This document shows positions 36,707 to 45,706 of a DNA stretch of 64,000 bases, piece by piece (the first letter of the stretch is position 1; each line of letters opens with the position of its first letter). The notes under the pieces were generated by a model. That model saw nothing but the letters and a program-made list of their open reading frames with translations, did not search any database and was not told the origin of the DNA. The translations under genes were made by a program, and so were the position numbers. The DNA is from Myroides albus. Lineage in GTDB: Bacteria > Bacteroidota > Bacteroidia > Flavobacteriales > Flavobacteriaceae. The stretch is taken from assembly GCF_009711045.1 (NCBI RefSeq), contig NZ_WMJX01000014.1:1-64000 (forward strand). Direction: 5' to 3'.

Positions 36707-37390
36707 TTATTGTGCTAAATTTTTAAGTTCAGCTTTGTCAACTAAAATTATCTTTTTACCAGATAATTGAATAATTCCTTCTTTCTTTAAGTCAGATAAA
36801 AGTCTGATACAACTTTCTGTTGCAGTACCCACCATATTCGCAAGGTCTTCACGCGACAGTTGAATATTTAAAGATTTAGTCTCAGGATCAACACCACCAA
36901 GTTCTTCAAGTTTCAGTAGCATAATAGCTAATCGCTCTTTTACAGTTTTATGGGTGTGATCTGCAAGGCCTTTGTCGGCATCTTTTAAGTGATTACAGAT
37001 ATCCCTTGTTACTAATAGAGAGAACTTGTTGTTGTCAGAGAAGTAGTCTAACATTTCTTTCTTAGGGATAAAACAAACCTGCATATCTTCTAATGCAGTA
37101 GCAGTAAGATTTGAAGTTTCTTCATTGATAATTGATCTCTGACCAAGTAATTCACCGCTTTTCGCTAACTTAATAATTGTGTCTTTTCCGTTAGAATTCA
37201 ATTTGGTTAACTTACAGAAACCTGATTTAACACAATATACTCCATTTAGGTTATCACCTTCCAAAAAGAGAATTTCACCCTTTCTTACAATGAAATGGGT
37301 TTTTGTTTCAGAAATAGTTTCAAGCTCATCTCGAGTTAAAGCTTTTAAAGAACTAAATTCCCTTATAATACATTGCTCACATCTGCTCAT
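36707..37390 (-). CDS. Crp/Fnr family transcriptional regulator
   Basis: A 227-residue regulator from the ATG at 37390 (MSRCEQCIIREF). Longer readings up to 37501 would run through the promoter and operator. It has an N-terminal cyclic-nucleotide-type sensor fold (IVRKGEILFLEGDNLNGVYCVKSGFCKLTK) and a C-terminal winged helix (SREDLANMVGTATESCIRLLSDLKKEG, about 170-196). The N-terminal CEQC resembles part of the Fnr iron-sulfur ligand set, but a full four-Cys arrangement is not obvious. Divergent from ccoI with an Fnr-like palindrome between, it probably controls the cbb3 cluster and itself. Confidence 0.9.
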   Translation of the reverse strand: MSRCEQCIIREFSSLKALTRDELETISETKTHFIVRKGEILFLEGDNLNGVYCVKSGFCKLTKLNSNGKDTIIKLAKSGELLGQRSIINEETSNLTATALEDMQVCFIPKKEMLDYFSDNNKFSLLVTRDICNHLKDADKGLADHTHKTVKERLAIMLLKLEELGGVDPETKSLNIQLSREDLANMVGTATESCIRLLSDLKKEGIIQLSGKKIILVDKAELKNLAQ

Positions 37391-37420
37391 AAATTTTTTT
37401 ATATCTGTTAAAATATTATA

Positions 37421-37428
37421 CAAAGATA
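37421..37428 (-). promoter_or_regulatory. -7 element of the Crp/Fnr gene
   Basis: TATCTTTG on the minus strand, 31 nt before the start codon. Its -33 region coincides with the palindrome at 37438-37453, which suggests autoregulation. Confidence 0.6.
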
Positions 37429-37437
37429 GGTTTTTTT

Positions 37438-37453
37438 TATGATAAATATCATA
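37438..37453. promoter_or_regulatory. Crp/Fnr-type operator palindrome
   Basis: TATGAT-AAAT-ATCATA: perfect 6-bp arms around a 4-nt centre, close to the Fnr consensus TTGAT-N4-ATCAA. It sits between the divergent Crp/Fnr gene and ccoI. Its centre is about 42 nt upstream of a plausible ccoI start site, the distance used by class II Fnr activators, and it covers the -33 position of the regulator's own promoter. Confidence 0.65.
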
Positions 37454-37506
37454 TATTCTACTAATATAAACTTTGAAATTTGTATAAGGTAAAATGAGCA
37501 AATATT

Positions 37507-39909
37507 ATGGGTAAAAAAGGATGTTATCACTGTGGTAATGAGGTAACTACTTTTAATCGAATCGATTTTGATGGAAAAGAGTTTTGTTGTAATGGATGTA
37601 AAACAGTATATGAAATTTTCAGTGAAAATGACTTGAACTGCTATTACGACATGCAACAATCGCCAGGAGCAACCCCAGAAGAAGCAAATGGCAAGTATGA
37701 TTTTCTTGATAAAACAGAGATTATTAGTAAGTTACTCGAGTTTGACGAAGGAGAAACTTCAATTGTTTCTCTTTATATTCCACATATTCATTGTAGTTCT
37801 TGTATTTGGATTTTGGAGAACTTGAATAAACTAAATCAAGGGGTCTATCGCGTTTTAGTTAATTTCCCTGAAAAGAAGGCAACTATCACGTTTAATAAGC
37901 AAAAGACGACTTTAAAAGAGATTGTATTATTGCTTAATAAAATAGGTTATGAACCTTATATTAGTTTAAAGAACTATGATGATAAACCACAAAATGTTGA
38001 CCGTAGTTTAATATATAAAATCGGAATTGCATTTTTTGCTTTTGGCAACGTTATGATGTTGTCATTTCCGGAATATTTTAACATAGATGACGTTTGGATG
38101 CGTCAGTATAAAGATTTCTTTCGTTGGTTGATATTGATCATTTCTCTTCCTGTTTTCTTTTATTCCGCTTCTCCTTATCATATAGCAGCTTGGAAGGGAA
38201 TTAAATCTAAGAATTACACGATTGACATTCCCATGGCTCTCGGTATTATCGTTATGTTTATTCGCAGTACTGTAGATATCGTATTCGATTTAGGGCCAGG
38301 ATTTTTTGACAGTATGACCATGTTGGTGTTCTTTATGTTATTAGGGAAACTATTCCAACAAAGAACCTATAATTTCCTTTCTTTTGAACGCGATTATAAA
38401 TCGTATTTTCCCATTGCTATTACCAAATTGGGAAGTGATAATGTAGAAGAGCCTATCCAAATTTACGATGTAGAAAAAGGCGATCGTCTTCTCATTAGAA
38501 ATCAAGAATTGTTACCTGTTGACTCTATATTAATTTCTGAATCAGCTTTCATCGACTATAGTTTTGTGACGGGAGAGGCTGTTCCAGTTGAAAAGAAATC
38601 TGGAGATAAATTGTTTGCAGGTGGAAAACAAGTGGGAGATGTAATAGAGGTAGAGGTTGTTAATTCTGTTTCTCAAAGTTACTTAACTCAACTGTGGAGT
38701 AACGATGTATTTCAAAAGAAAGTAGATATGAAATACAAGACGATTACAGATACTATTAGTCACTATTTTACGCCTGTACTATTGACTATTTCTATCTTGG
38801 GGTTTGTCGGTTGGTCGATTGTTGATCTTAATAGTGCTTTCAATGTATTTACTGCTATTTTAATTGTCGCTTGTCCTTGTGCTTTAGCCTTGACTGCTCC
38901 ATTTACTTTGGGAAATGCAATTCGAATATTGGGTAGAAAAAAGTTTTACTTAAAGAATGTGACTGTTGTCGAGCAAATGGCAAAAGTAAATACTGTTGTC
39001 TTTGATAAAACGGGAACTATTACTACAAATGCAACTTCGACTATTCAGTACGTAGGTAGTGATCTTACACGAGAAGAACAGAGTGATATTCGCAATATTA
39101 TTAGGGGGTCAAATCACCCTTTAAGTAGAAAATTATATAGCTTTTTAAAGACGAAGGTTATTGCTAAACCTGAGTGGTTTGAAGAAATACCAGGTTTGGG
39201 ATTAAATGGTACAATTAACAGTAAAAATTACTTAATAGGTTCACCTAAACTCGTCGGTATACATGATGACAAAGTAATCAACGAAACTGCAGTACACATC
39301 CAGGTTGACGGTAAGTATAAGGGGAAATTTATATTTGCTAACCACTATAGAGAAGGTGTAATTGATTTGTTTGAAAGTTTAGACAAGTCAGGTTATAAAT
39401 TAGTTATTCTATCGGGAGATAACGATGGGGAAGCTGTTGTGTTAAGAGAATTGTTACCTGAGAGTACTGTTTTAGCATTTAATCAGAAGCCAGAAGAAAA
39501 GTTAGAATATGTGAAGTCTTTACAAGAAGAAGGTGGAAATGTTATGATGGTAGGAGATGGTTTGAATGATGCTGGAGCTTTGGCTCAAAGTAATGTAGGG
39601 GTGTCCATTTCTGAGAATGTTAATGTTTTTACACCTGCAAGTGATGCGATTTTAGATGCTCATATGTTCTCATATTTAGATAATTTTCTTAAATACTCGA
39701 TTAATTCTGTTAAAATTATTAAATTAAGTTATATATTAGCATTAACGTATAATGTTATTGGTATAACGGTTTGTTTGTTTAACAAAATGTCGCCGTTAGT
39801 TGCAGCAATTATAATGCCTGCAAGTACGATATCAATCATCAGTTTCGTGACGATTATGACTAATTATTTTGCGAGAAAAAATCTTAATGAGGATCATATA
39901 AATCGATAA
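37507..39909 (+). CDS. ccoI: Copper-exporting P-type ATPase for cbb3 oxidase assembly (CcoI/FixI)
   Basis: An 800-residue P1B ATPase. The N-terminus carries a Cys-rich metal-binding part (CYHCG, FCCNGCKTVYE), then a heavy-metal-associated domain with HCSSC (about 95-101). The transmembrane metal motif is CPCALAL (from Cys 456). The phosphorylation motif is DKTGTITT (Asp 500) and the hinge is VGDGLNDAGAL. CcoI supplies copper to the oxidase. It starts the cco cluster, ahead of ccoS, and lies downstream of the Fnr-like palindrome. Confidence 0.95.
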   Translation: MGKKGCYHCGNEVTTFNRIDFDGKEFCCNGCKTVYEIFSENDLNCYYDMQQSPGATPEEANGKYDFLDKTEIISKLLEFDEGETSIVSLYIPHIHCSSCIWILENLNKLNQGVYRVLVNFPEKKATITFNKQKTTLKEIVLLLNKIGYEPYISLKNYDDKPQNVDRSLIYKIGIAFFAFGNVMMLSFPEYFNIDDVWMRQYKDFFRWLILIISLPVFFYSASPYHIAAWKGIKSKNYTIDIPMALGIIVMFIRSTVDIVFDLGPGFFDSMTMLVFFMLLGKLFQQRTYNFLSFERDYKSYFPIAITKLGSDNVEEPIQIYDVEKGDRLLIRNQELLPVDSILISESAFIDYSFVTGEAVPVEKKSGDKLFAGGKQVGDVIEVEVVNSVSQSYLTQLWSNDVFQKKVDMKYKTITDTISHYFTPVLLTISILGFVGWSIVDLNSAFNVFTAILIVACPCALALTAPFTLGNAIRILGRKKFYLKNVTVVEQMAKVNTVVFDKTGTITTNATSTIQYVGSDLTREEQSDIRNIIRGSNHPLSRKLYSFLKTKVIAKPEWFEEIPGLGLNGTINSKNYLIGSPKLVGIHDDKVINETAVHIQVDGKYKGKFIFANHYREGVIDLFESLDKSGYKLVILSGDNDGEAVVLRELLPESTVLAFNQKPEEKLEYVKSLQEEGGNVMMVGDGLNDAGALAQSNVGVSISENVNVFTPASDAILDAHMFSYLDNFLKYSINSVKIIKLSYILALTYNVIGITVCLFNKMSPLVAAIIMPASTISIISFVTIMTNYFARKNLNEDHINR

Positions 39910-39971
39910 ACTGACGATTATCATATTTTACCAATTTCGATAATGTTAATTTTGACATATAATTTTTAGGT

Positions 39972-40193
39972 ATGAGTGTTATATATTTCTTAATTAGTAT
40001 CAGTGTAGTTGTAGCTGGCATTTTTCTGTACTTGTTCATCAAGTCAGTGAAGAATGGGCAGTTCGACGATGCTTATACACCTTCGGTACGCATGCTGTTT
40101 GACGATGAGATAAAGGTTAGCGATAAAGAGCCTTCGTCCCAAAAATCAAATAAAGAGAGTTTAAATAAAAATCAAAGAGAAAATCAAATATAA
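39972..40193 (+). CDS. ccoS: cbb3-type cytochrome oxidase assembly protein CcoS
   Basis: A 73-residue protein with one N-terminal transmembrane helix (residues 3-24, VIYFLISISVVVAGIFLYLFI). The family motif FDDAYTPSVRMLFDDE (GQFDD...PS.R.LFDD) follows, then a polar tail. CcoS is needed for cofactor insertion into the oxidase. It begins 62 nt after ccoI and ends 6 nt before ccoNO. Confidence 0.93.
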   Translation: MSVIYFLISISVVVAGIFLYLFIKSVKNGQFDDAYTPSVRMLFDDEIKVSDKEPSSQKSNKESLNKNQRENQI

Positions 40194-40199
40194 ACAACT

Positions 40200-42380
40200 A
40201 TGGAAGTGCAACAATTTTACTATGACAACAAAATTGTAAAGAAATTCCTTTATGCATCAATATTCTTTGGTGCGGTAGGTATGCTTGTAGGTTTACTATT
40301 AGCGGTAATGTTTATATTTCCTAACATAACTGACGGTATTTCGTGGTTAAGTTTCGGGAGATTAAGACCATTACACACCAACGCTGTAATTTTTGCGTTT
40401 GTTGGTAACGCTATTTTTGGAGGAATCTATTATTCTTTACAAAGATTATGTAAAGCCAGAATGTACAGTGATTTTTTAAGTAATCTTCACTTTTACGGAT
40501 GGCAATTAATTTTAATTGGAGCTGTGATTACGTTACCATTAGGTTTCACAACTTCAAAAGAGTATGCCGAATTAGAGTGGCCAATTGATATTGCAATTGC
40601 ATTAATCTGGGTAACTTTCGGTGTAAACATGATTATGACAATCATCAAAAGAAGAGAGCGTCATATTTATGTAGCAATATGGTTCTACTTAGCAACGTTT
40701 GTGACAGTAGCTGTATTACACATTTTTAACTCATTAGAGTTACCAGTAAGTGGATTGAAATCTTATTCAGTTTACGCAGGGGTACAAGATGCATTAGTAC
40801 AATGGTGGTACGGGCATAATGCGGTAGCATTCTTCTTAACAACACCTTTCTTAGGGTTGATGTACTACTATTTACCTAAAGCGGCTAATAGACCAGTTTA
40901 TTCATATAGACTTTCTATTATTCACTTCTGGTCATTAATCTTCTTATACATTTGGGCTGGACCTCACCACTTGTTGTATTCTGCTTTACCAGAATGGGCA
41001 CAAAACTTAGGAGTTGTGTTCTCTGTAATGTTGATTGCGCCATCTTGGGGAGGTATGATCAACGGTTTATTAACACTTCGTGGTGTTTGGGATAAAGTTA
41101 GAGTTGAGCCAGTATTGAAATTCTTCGTTGTAGGTATTACTGGTTATGGTATGGCTACATTTGAAGGACCAATGTTATCGTTGAAAAACGTAAATGCTAT
41201 CGCTCACTATACTGACTGGATCGTAGCTCACGTTCACGTTGGTGCATTAGCTTGGAATGGATTTATGACATTTGGTATGGTGTACTGGTTAATCCCACGT
41301 ATGGTTAAAACTGAATTGTTCTCTAAATCGTTAGCAAACTTCCACTTCTGGATTGGTACTTTAGGTATTATTTTATACACAATTCCGTTATATGTTGCAG
41401 GTTTCTCTCAACACTTGATGTGGAAAGACTTCAACCCTGATGGAACTTTAATGTATGGTAACTTCTTAGAAACTGTTACTGCTATTATGCCGATGTATAT
41501 TATGCGTGCAATTGGTGGTACATTATATTTAGCAGGGGTATTCGTGTTAATTTACAATATCGCTAGAACTGTTTCTGCTGGTCAAAAAGTTGAAGATGAA
41601 TTAGCTGAAGCACCTGCGTTACAAAGAATTTCTTCTGGTAGATTAAAAGGAGAAGGATGGCACGCTCATTTAGAGAGAAGACCTGTTCAATTTACTATTC
41701 TTACTACGGTAGTTATTCTTATTGGTGGTATGGTTCAAATTTTACCAACAATATTTGTAAAATCTAATATTCCAACTATTACAAGTGTAAAACCTTATAC
41801 ACCATTAGAGTTAGAAGGTCGTGATTTGTATATTAGAGAAGGATGTGTTGGATGTCACTCTCAAATGGTACGTCCGTTCCGTTCAGAAGTTGAACGTTAT
41901 GGTCAGTATTCAAAATCAGGAGAATATGTTTACGATCACCCATTCTTATGGGGTTCAAAAAGAACTGGTCCAGATTTATTTAGAGTAGGTGGTAAATATT
42001 CAGACAGCTGGCATTACAACCACATGTTTGACCCTCAATCTACATCTCCAAACTCTATCATGCCAGGTTATAAATGGTTATTTAGAAATGAAGCAGCGGA
42101 TTATTCTAAGATTGAGAAGAAAATGAGTGTAATGAGAACATTAGGTGTTCCTTATACTGATGAAGATATTGCAAATGCTAAGGAGAGTATTGCTGATCAA
42201 GCTGAATTGATAGCTCTAAACTTAGAGAGTGATCCAGATTATATTAAGTCTTATAAACAAAGTATAGAACGTGCTGAAGCTAAAGGCGAAACGTTTGTGC
42301 CAATGAGTGATAGAGAAATCGTTGCTTTAATTGCATACTTACAGAGATTAGGAACTGATATTAAAAAAGTAGAAGAATAA
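40200..42380 (+). CDS. ccoN: cbb3-type cytochrome c oxidase, fused subunits I and II (CcoNO)
   Basis: A 726-residue fusion. Residues 1 to about 490 are the CcoN catalytic subunit, with twelve helices and the heme/copper histidines (LRPLHTNAVIFAF, WWYGHNAVAF, GPHHLLYS, IVAHVHVGALAW). The C-terminal part is CcoO, a membrane-anchored monoheme cytochrome c with CVGCH at Cys 549 to His 553 and MPGYKW as axial Met context. In Proteobacteria these are two genes; the fusion is usual in Bacteroidota. It reduces O2 to water with high affinity. Confidence 0.96.
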   Translation: MEVQQFYYDNKIVKKFLYASIFFGAVGMLVGLLLAVMFIFPNITDGISWLSFGRLRPLHTNAVIFAFVGNAIFGGIYYSLQRLCKARMYSDFLSNLHFYGWQLILIGAVITLPLGFTTSKEYAELEWPIDIAIALIWVTFGVNMIMTIIKRRERHIYVAIWFYLATFVTVAVLHIFNSLELPVSGLKSYSVYAGVQDALVQWWYGHNAVAFFLTTPFLGLMYYYLPKAANRPVYSYRLSIIHFWSLIFLYIWAGPHHLLYSALPEWAQNLGVVFSVMLIAPSWGGMINGLLTLRGVWDKVRVEPVLKFFVVGITGYGMATFEGPMLSLKNVNAIAHYTDWIVAHVHVGALAWNGFMTFGMVYWLIPRMVKTELFSKSLANFHFWIGTLGIILYTIPLYVAGFSQHLMWKDFNPDGTLMYGNFLETVTAIMPMYIMRAIGGTLYLAGVFVLIYNIARTVSAGQKVEDELAEAPALQRISSGRLKGEGWHAHLERRPVQFTILTTVVILIGGMVQILPTIFVKSNIPTITSVKPYTPLELEGRDLYIREGCVGCHSQMVRPFRSEVERYGQYSKSGEYVYDHPFLWGSKRTGPDLFRVGGKYSDSWHYNHMFDPQSTSPNSIMPGYKWLFRNEAADYSKIEKKMSVMRTLGVPYTDEDIANAKESIADQAELIALNLESDPDYIKSYKQSIERAEAKGETFVPMSDREIVALIAYLQRLGTDIKKVEE

Positions 42381-42398
42381 TTTATTAAGTGAATCAAT

Positions 42399-42605
42399 AT
42401 GCTAAAGTTCATTAAACATACTATGGAAACAATAGGAGGAGTAGAAGTATTTCCAATTATTTCCTTAATTATCTTCTTTACCTTCTTTGTTGGGCTTTTT
42501 GTATGGGTAATTACCTACAAAAAGGAAACCATTCAAGAATTGAGCAATATGCCATTCATGGATGATGAAGAGCATAATGTTGATCCTAATTCAGAAAAAT
42601 TATGA
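42399..42605 (+). CDS. ccoQ: cbb3 oxidase small subunit CcoQ/FixQ-like
   Basis: A 68-residue protein with one transmembrane helix (about residues 16-40, EVFPIISLIIFFTFFVGLFVWVI) and an acidic tail. Its position between ccoNO and ccoP and its size fit CcoQ, which stabilises the complex. It overlaps ccoP by 4 nt (ATGA). Confidence 0.85.
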   Translation: MLKFIKHTMETIGGVEVFPIISLIIFFTFFVGLFVWVITYKKETIQELSNMPFMDDEEHNVDPNSEKL

Positions 42606-43597
42606 AAAAATATTTTCCAGTATATGTACGAGTACCACTACTATTTGGGTTGTTTTTCCTTTTAGTAGAATGGTTAGTAGGCGGAGAAGGTGAAAAACCA
42701 GCCTTTATGGAGTACCCACAGGTACTAATCTTATTAGGTTTGTTCTTGTTCGCTTTAATTGCAGTTGAGATTGTAGTAGCGTCTACAAATAAGATTTTAG
42801 ATAGATTAATGACTCCAGAAGAGCGAGTGGCAGAAAAAAACAAGCGTTTTTCTGATCTTCCTTGGGTTAAAAGCTTAATGAGCAAATTAACTAAAACTAA
42901 GGGAATCCAAGAAGAATCTGATGTAATGATGGATCACGATTATGATGGTATTAAAGAGTTAGATAACGAGTTACCACCATGGTGGGTTGGGTTATTCTAC
43001 GTTACGATCATATTCTCTGTAATCTATTTGTTGAGATTCCACGTGTTTGACGGAGATAATCAAATTGTTGAATATGAAAAGTCAGTAGCTGAAGCTCAAT
43101 TGCAAATTGAGGAGTATAAGAAAACTGCTCCTGATATGTTAACAGCTGATGATGCAAAATACTTGACTGATGAAGCTGATTTAGCTGCTGGTAAAAAGCT
43201 GTTTGATGCCAACTGTATGGCTTGTCACAAGCTTGATGGTGGTGGTTCTATTGGGCCTAACTTGACAGATGATCATTGGATTTTAGGTGGTGGTGTGAAA
43301 AATATTTTCCATACTATTTCTGAAGGAGGTCGTCCTGGTAAAGGAATGGTGCCTTGGAAGAATAACTTCAAACCTTCTGAAATCGAGAAGTTAGCTTCTT
43401 ATGTAATTTCATTAAACGGAACTAATCCTGCTGATGCAAAAGGTCCTGAAGGTGATATTATTTGGTCTAAAGCTGATTTAGAAGGTGGTGAGGCTACTCC
43501 TGCTGAAGAAAGTGCACCTGTATCAGATGTGGCTCCTGAATCAGGTGAGACAAGTGAATCAGAAGTTGTTGCTCCTGAAGCGGATAGCGAGGAGTAA
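42602..43597 (+). CDS. ccoP: cbb3 oxidase subunit III, monoheme CcoP
   Basis: A 331-residue protein. It has two N-terminal hydrophobic segments (about 10-28 and 42-62), the CcoP N-terminal domain (ELDNELPPWWVGLFYVTIIFSVIY, about 119-142), and then a cytochrome c domain. The latter has one heme site, CMACH (Cys 205 to His 209), with GMVPWKNNF supplying the Met ligand. Proteobacterial CcoP carries two hemes; only one site is present here. The last 45 residues are acidic and Ala/Pro/Ser rich. It passes electrons to CcoO/CcoN. Confidence 0.94.
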   Translation: MKKYFPVYVRVPLLFGLFFLLVEWLVGGEGEKPAFMEYPQVLILLGLFLFALIAVEIVVASTNKILDRLMTPEERVAEKNKRFSDLPWVKSLMSKLTKTKGIQEESDVMMDHDYDGIKELDNELPPWWVGLFYVTIIFSVIYLLRFHVFDGDNQIVEYEKSVAEAQLQIEEYKKTAPDMLTADDAKYLTDEADLAAGKKLFDANCMACHKLDGGGSIGPNLTDDHWILGGGVKNIFHTISEGGRPGKGMVPWKNNFKPSEIEKLASYVISLNGTNPADAKGPEGDIIWSKADLEGGEATPAEESAPVSDVAPESGETSESEVVAPEADSEE

Positions 43598-43680
43598 TAA
43601 TTAATAAAAATTCTTCATGCTTACTAGCGACAACTATTTAGTAATGAAGATGGTATAGTTATTAGATTATACATTTTTGT

Positions 43681-43757
43681 AGCTTTTTTTATAAAAGCTA
43701 TAAACTAACAATAAAAACATAAAAGCAGAGTAGGTGGTACTCATTTGCTCTGCTTTT
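43681..43757 (+). terminator. Double hairpin between ccoP and ccoG
   Basis: First stem AGCTTTT / AAAAGCT (43681-43699); second stem AAAAGCAGAG / CTCTGCTTTT (43721-43757) followed by a T run. The second ends 16 nt before the ccoG ATG. That leaves no room for an independent promoter, so ccoG-fixH-safE expression would depend on read-through or a promoter inside the hairpins. Confidence 0.7.
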
Positions 43758-43773
43758 TTTAAAACACTACACT

Positions 43774-45195
43774 ATGGCTACAATGAAAGACGAAAGTTTC
43801 CGTGACTCCATTGGAACAATCGATAAAGATGGTAAGAGAGCTTGGATATTTCCTAAAAAGCCTTCAGGACCATTTTATGACAAGAGAAAAATTGTAAGTT
43901 ATTTGCTTATTGCTTTCTTGTTTGCGGCTCCTTTTATAAAAGTTAATGGTAATCAGTTTTTACTATTCAACGTAATTGATAGAAAGTTTAATATTTTTGG
44001 TTTTCCTTTCTGGCCACAAGATTTTTATTTAGTGGTTATTTCCTTAGTTATTGGGGTTGTTTTCGTAACTTTATTTACAGTATCATTCGGTCGTATTTTC
44101 TGTGGTTGGATATGTCCACAAACGATCTTCATGGAGATGGTTTTTAGACGTATTGAATACTGGATTGACGGTGATAGAGGTGCTCAAGCTAGACTTCGAA
44201 AACAAAACTGGAATGGTGAGAAAATTAGAAAGAGACTTTTAAAATGGTTTATTTTCTTTATCATATCATTTATTATTGCAAACATCTTTTTATCCTACAT
44301 TATTGGAAGTGACGTTGTAATTCAAATGATGAAAGATGGCCCAGCTTTACACTTAGGTAAGTTTGTAGGACTACTAATCTTTACTGGTGCATTTTACTTC
44401 ATCTTTGCTTGGTTTAGAGAGCAGGTTTGTGTGATTGCTTGTCCTTATGGGCGTTTACAAGGTGTGCTTTTAGATAATAAGTCAATTATTGTGGCTTATG
44501 ATTATGTGAGAGGTGAGGGAACTAATGGTAGAGCTAAGTTTAAGAAAGATATTGATAGAGAGGCTCAAGGATTTGGTGACTGTATTGATTGTAAACAATG
44601 TGTGAATGTTTGTCCTACTGGTATAGATATTCGTAATGGTACTCAATTAGAGTGTGTGAACTGTACTGCATGTATTGACGAATGTGATCACATGATGGAA
44701 TCAGTTGGCTTGCCAAAAGGATTAATTAGATATGCTTCAGAGAGTGAAATCTCTGAGAATAAAAAGACGAAGTTTACAGCTCGTCAAAAAGGGTATACTG
44801 CTGTATTATTTATTTTAATTAGTGTCTTAGTAGGATTATTGTTCTTGCGTACTGATATAGAAGCTACCATTCTACGTGTAGCTGGACAGACATATCAACA
44901 CCAGGGTGATCAAGTTACTAATTTGTATACTTATAAGGTAGTTAATAAAACGATGAAAGACTTCGACAATATTACTTTCAAAGTTGTAGATCCTGAAAGT
45001 GGTTCTGTTCAACTTATTAGTAAAGATATTATTAGTGTTAAGAAGGAAGGCTATGCAGAAGGATCTTTATTTGTTAGGATTCCAGAACTTGTATTAGAGA
45101 GTCATCGTACTAAGATTAAAATTGAAGTGTATGATGGAGATAAATTGATTCATACTACTTCTACCAACTTCTTAGGCCCAAGAATTATGGAATAA
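43774..45195 (+). CDS. ccoG: cbb3 oxidase assembly iron-sulfur protein CcoG
   Basis: A 473-residue membrane protein of the CcoG/RdxA/FixG family. Membrane helices are interleaved with CGWICPQTIFMEMVFRRIEY and CVIACPYGRLQG. A two-cluster ferredoxin domain is visible (CIDCKQCVNVCPTGIDIR and CVNCTACIDECD, about 275-310). A C-terminal periplasmic Ig-like domain (about 370-473) ends the chain. CcoG reduces copper for CcoN metallation. It heads a second part of the cluster with fixH and the SafE-like gene. Confidence 0.94.
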   Translation: MATMKDESFRDSIGTIDKDGKRAWIFPKKPSGPFYDKRKIVSYLLIAFLFAAPFIKVNGNQFLLFNVIDRKFNIFGFPFWPQDFYLVVISLVIGVVFVTLFTVSFGRIFCGWICPQTIFMEMVFRRIEYWIDGDRGAQARLRKQNWNGEKIRKRLLKWFIFFIISFIIANIFLSYIIGSDVVIQMMKDGPALHLGKFVGLLIFTGAFYFIFAWFREQVCVIACPYGRLQGVLLDNKSIIVAYDYVRGEGTNGRAKFKKDIDREAQGFGDCIDCKQCVNVCPTGIDIRNGTQLECVNCTACIDECDHMMESVGLPKGLIRYASESEISENKKTKFTARQKGYTAVLFILISVLVGLLFLRTDIEATILRVAGQTYQHQGDQVTNLYTYKVVNKTMKDFDNITFKVVDPESGSVQLISKDIISVKKEGYAEGSLFVRIPELVLESHRTKIKIEVYDGDKLIHTTSTNFLGPRIME

Positions 45196-45215
45196 TATTA
45201 ATAAAATTTATAGGT

Positions 45216-45686
45216 ATGAAATTCAATTTTGGAACAGGAATCGTTATTGCGATGGGTATATTCATGATATTCATTTTGCAGTACGTCATTAGAGTTCAGT
45301 TAGATAGCAAATACGATAATCAGTTAGTGACTGAGAATTATTATCAACAAGAGATAGAGGTTGATGGTAAAGCTGAAAGAGAACTTAATGCTAAGAAACT
45401 AAAAACACCTTTGAAATTGTCAATTACAGATGATAAGGAGATTTTAGTTGTATTTCCAAAAGAATTTGATTACTCAAATATAAAAGGTAAAATATCTCTA
45501 TATCGACCGTCTGACCAGACATTAGACTTTGACATTCCAATATCATTGTCTTCTTCCAATTTGCTCATACCTAACACAAAGCTGGGATCGGGCGGTCGTT
45601 GGGATATTTCTATTGAATGGGAATATAAAGGAACTTCTTATAGAAATTTAGGAAGTTTGAATTTGAACGATAAAGTAGTAAAGTAG
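45216..45686 (+). CDS. FixH family protein
   Basis: A 156-residue protein with one N-terminal helix (about residues 5-25, TGIVIAMGIFMIFILQYVI), the motif YDNQLVTENYYQQEIEVDGKAE of FixH/CcoH proteins, and a beta-rich periplasmic domain. CcoH/FixH acts in cbb3 assembly. It follows ccoG by 20 nt. Confidence 0.9.
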   Translation: MKFNFGTGIVIAMGIFMIFILQYVIRVQLDSKYDNQLVTENYYQQEIEVDGKAERELNAKKLKTPLKLSITDDKEILVVFPKEFDYSNIKGKISLYRPSDQTLDFDIPISLSSSNLLIPNTKLGSGGRWDISIEWEYKGTSYRNLGSLNLNDKVVK

Positions 45687-45706
45687 TAGTTATAATTGAT
45701 TAGCTT

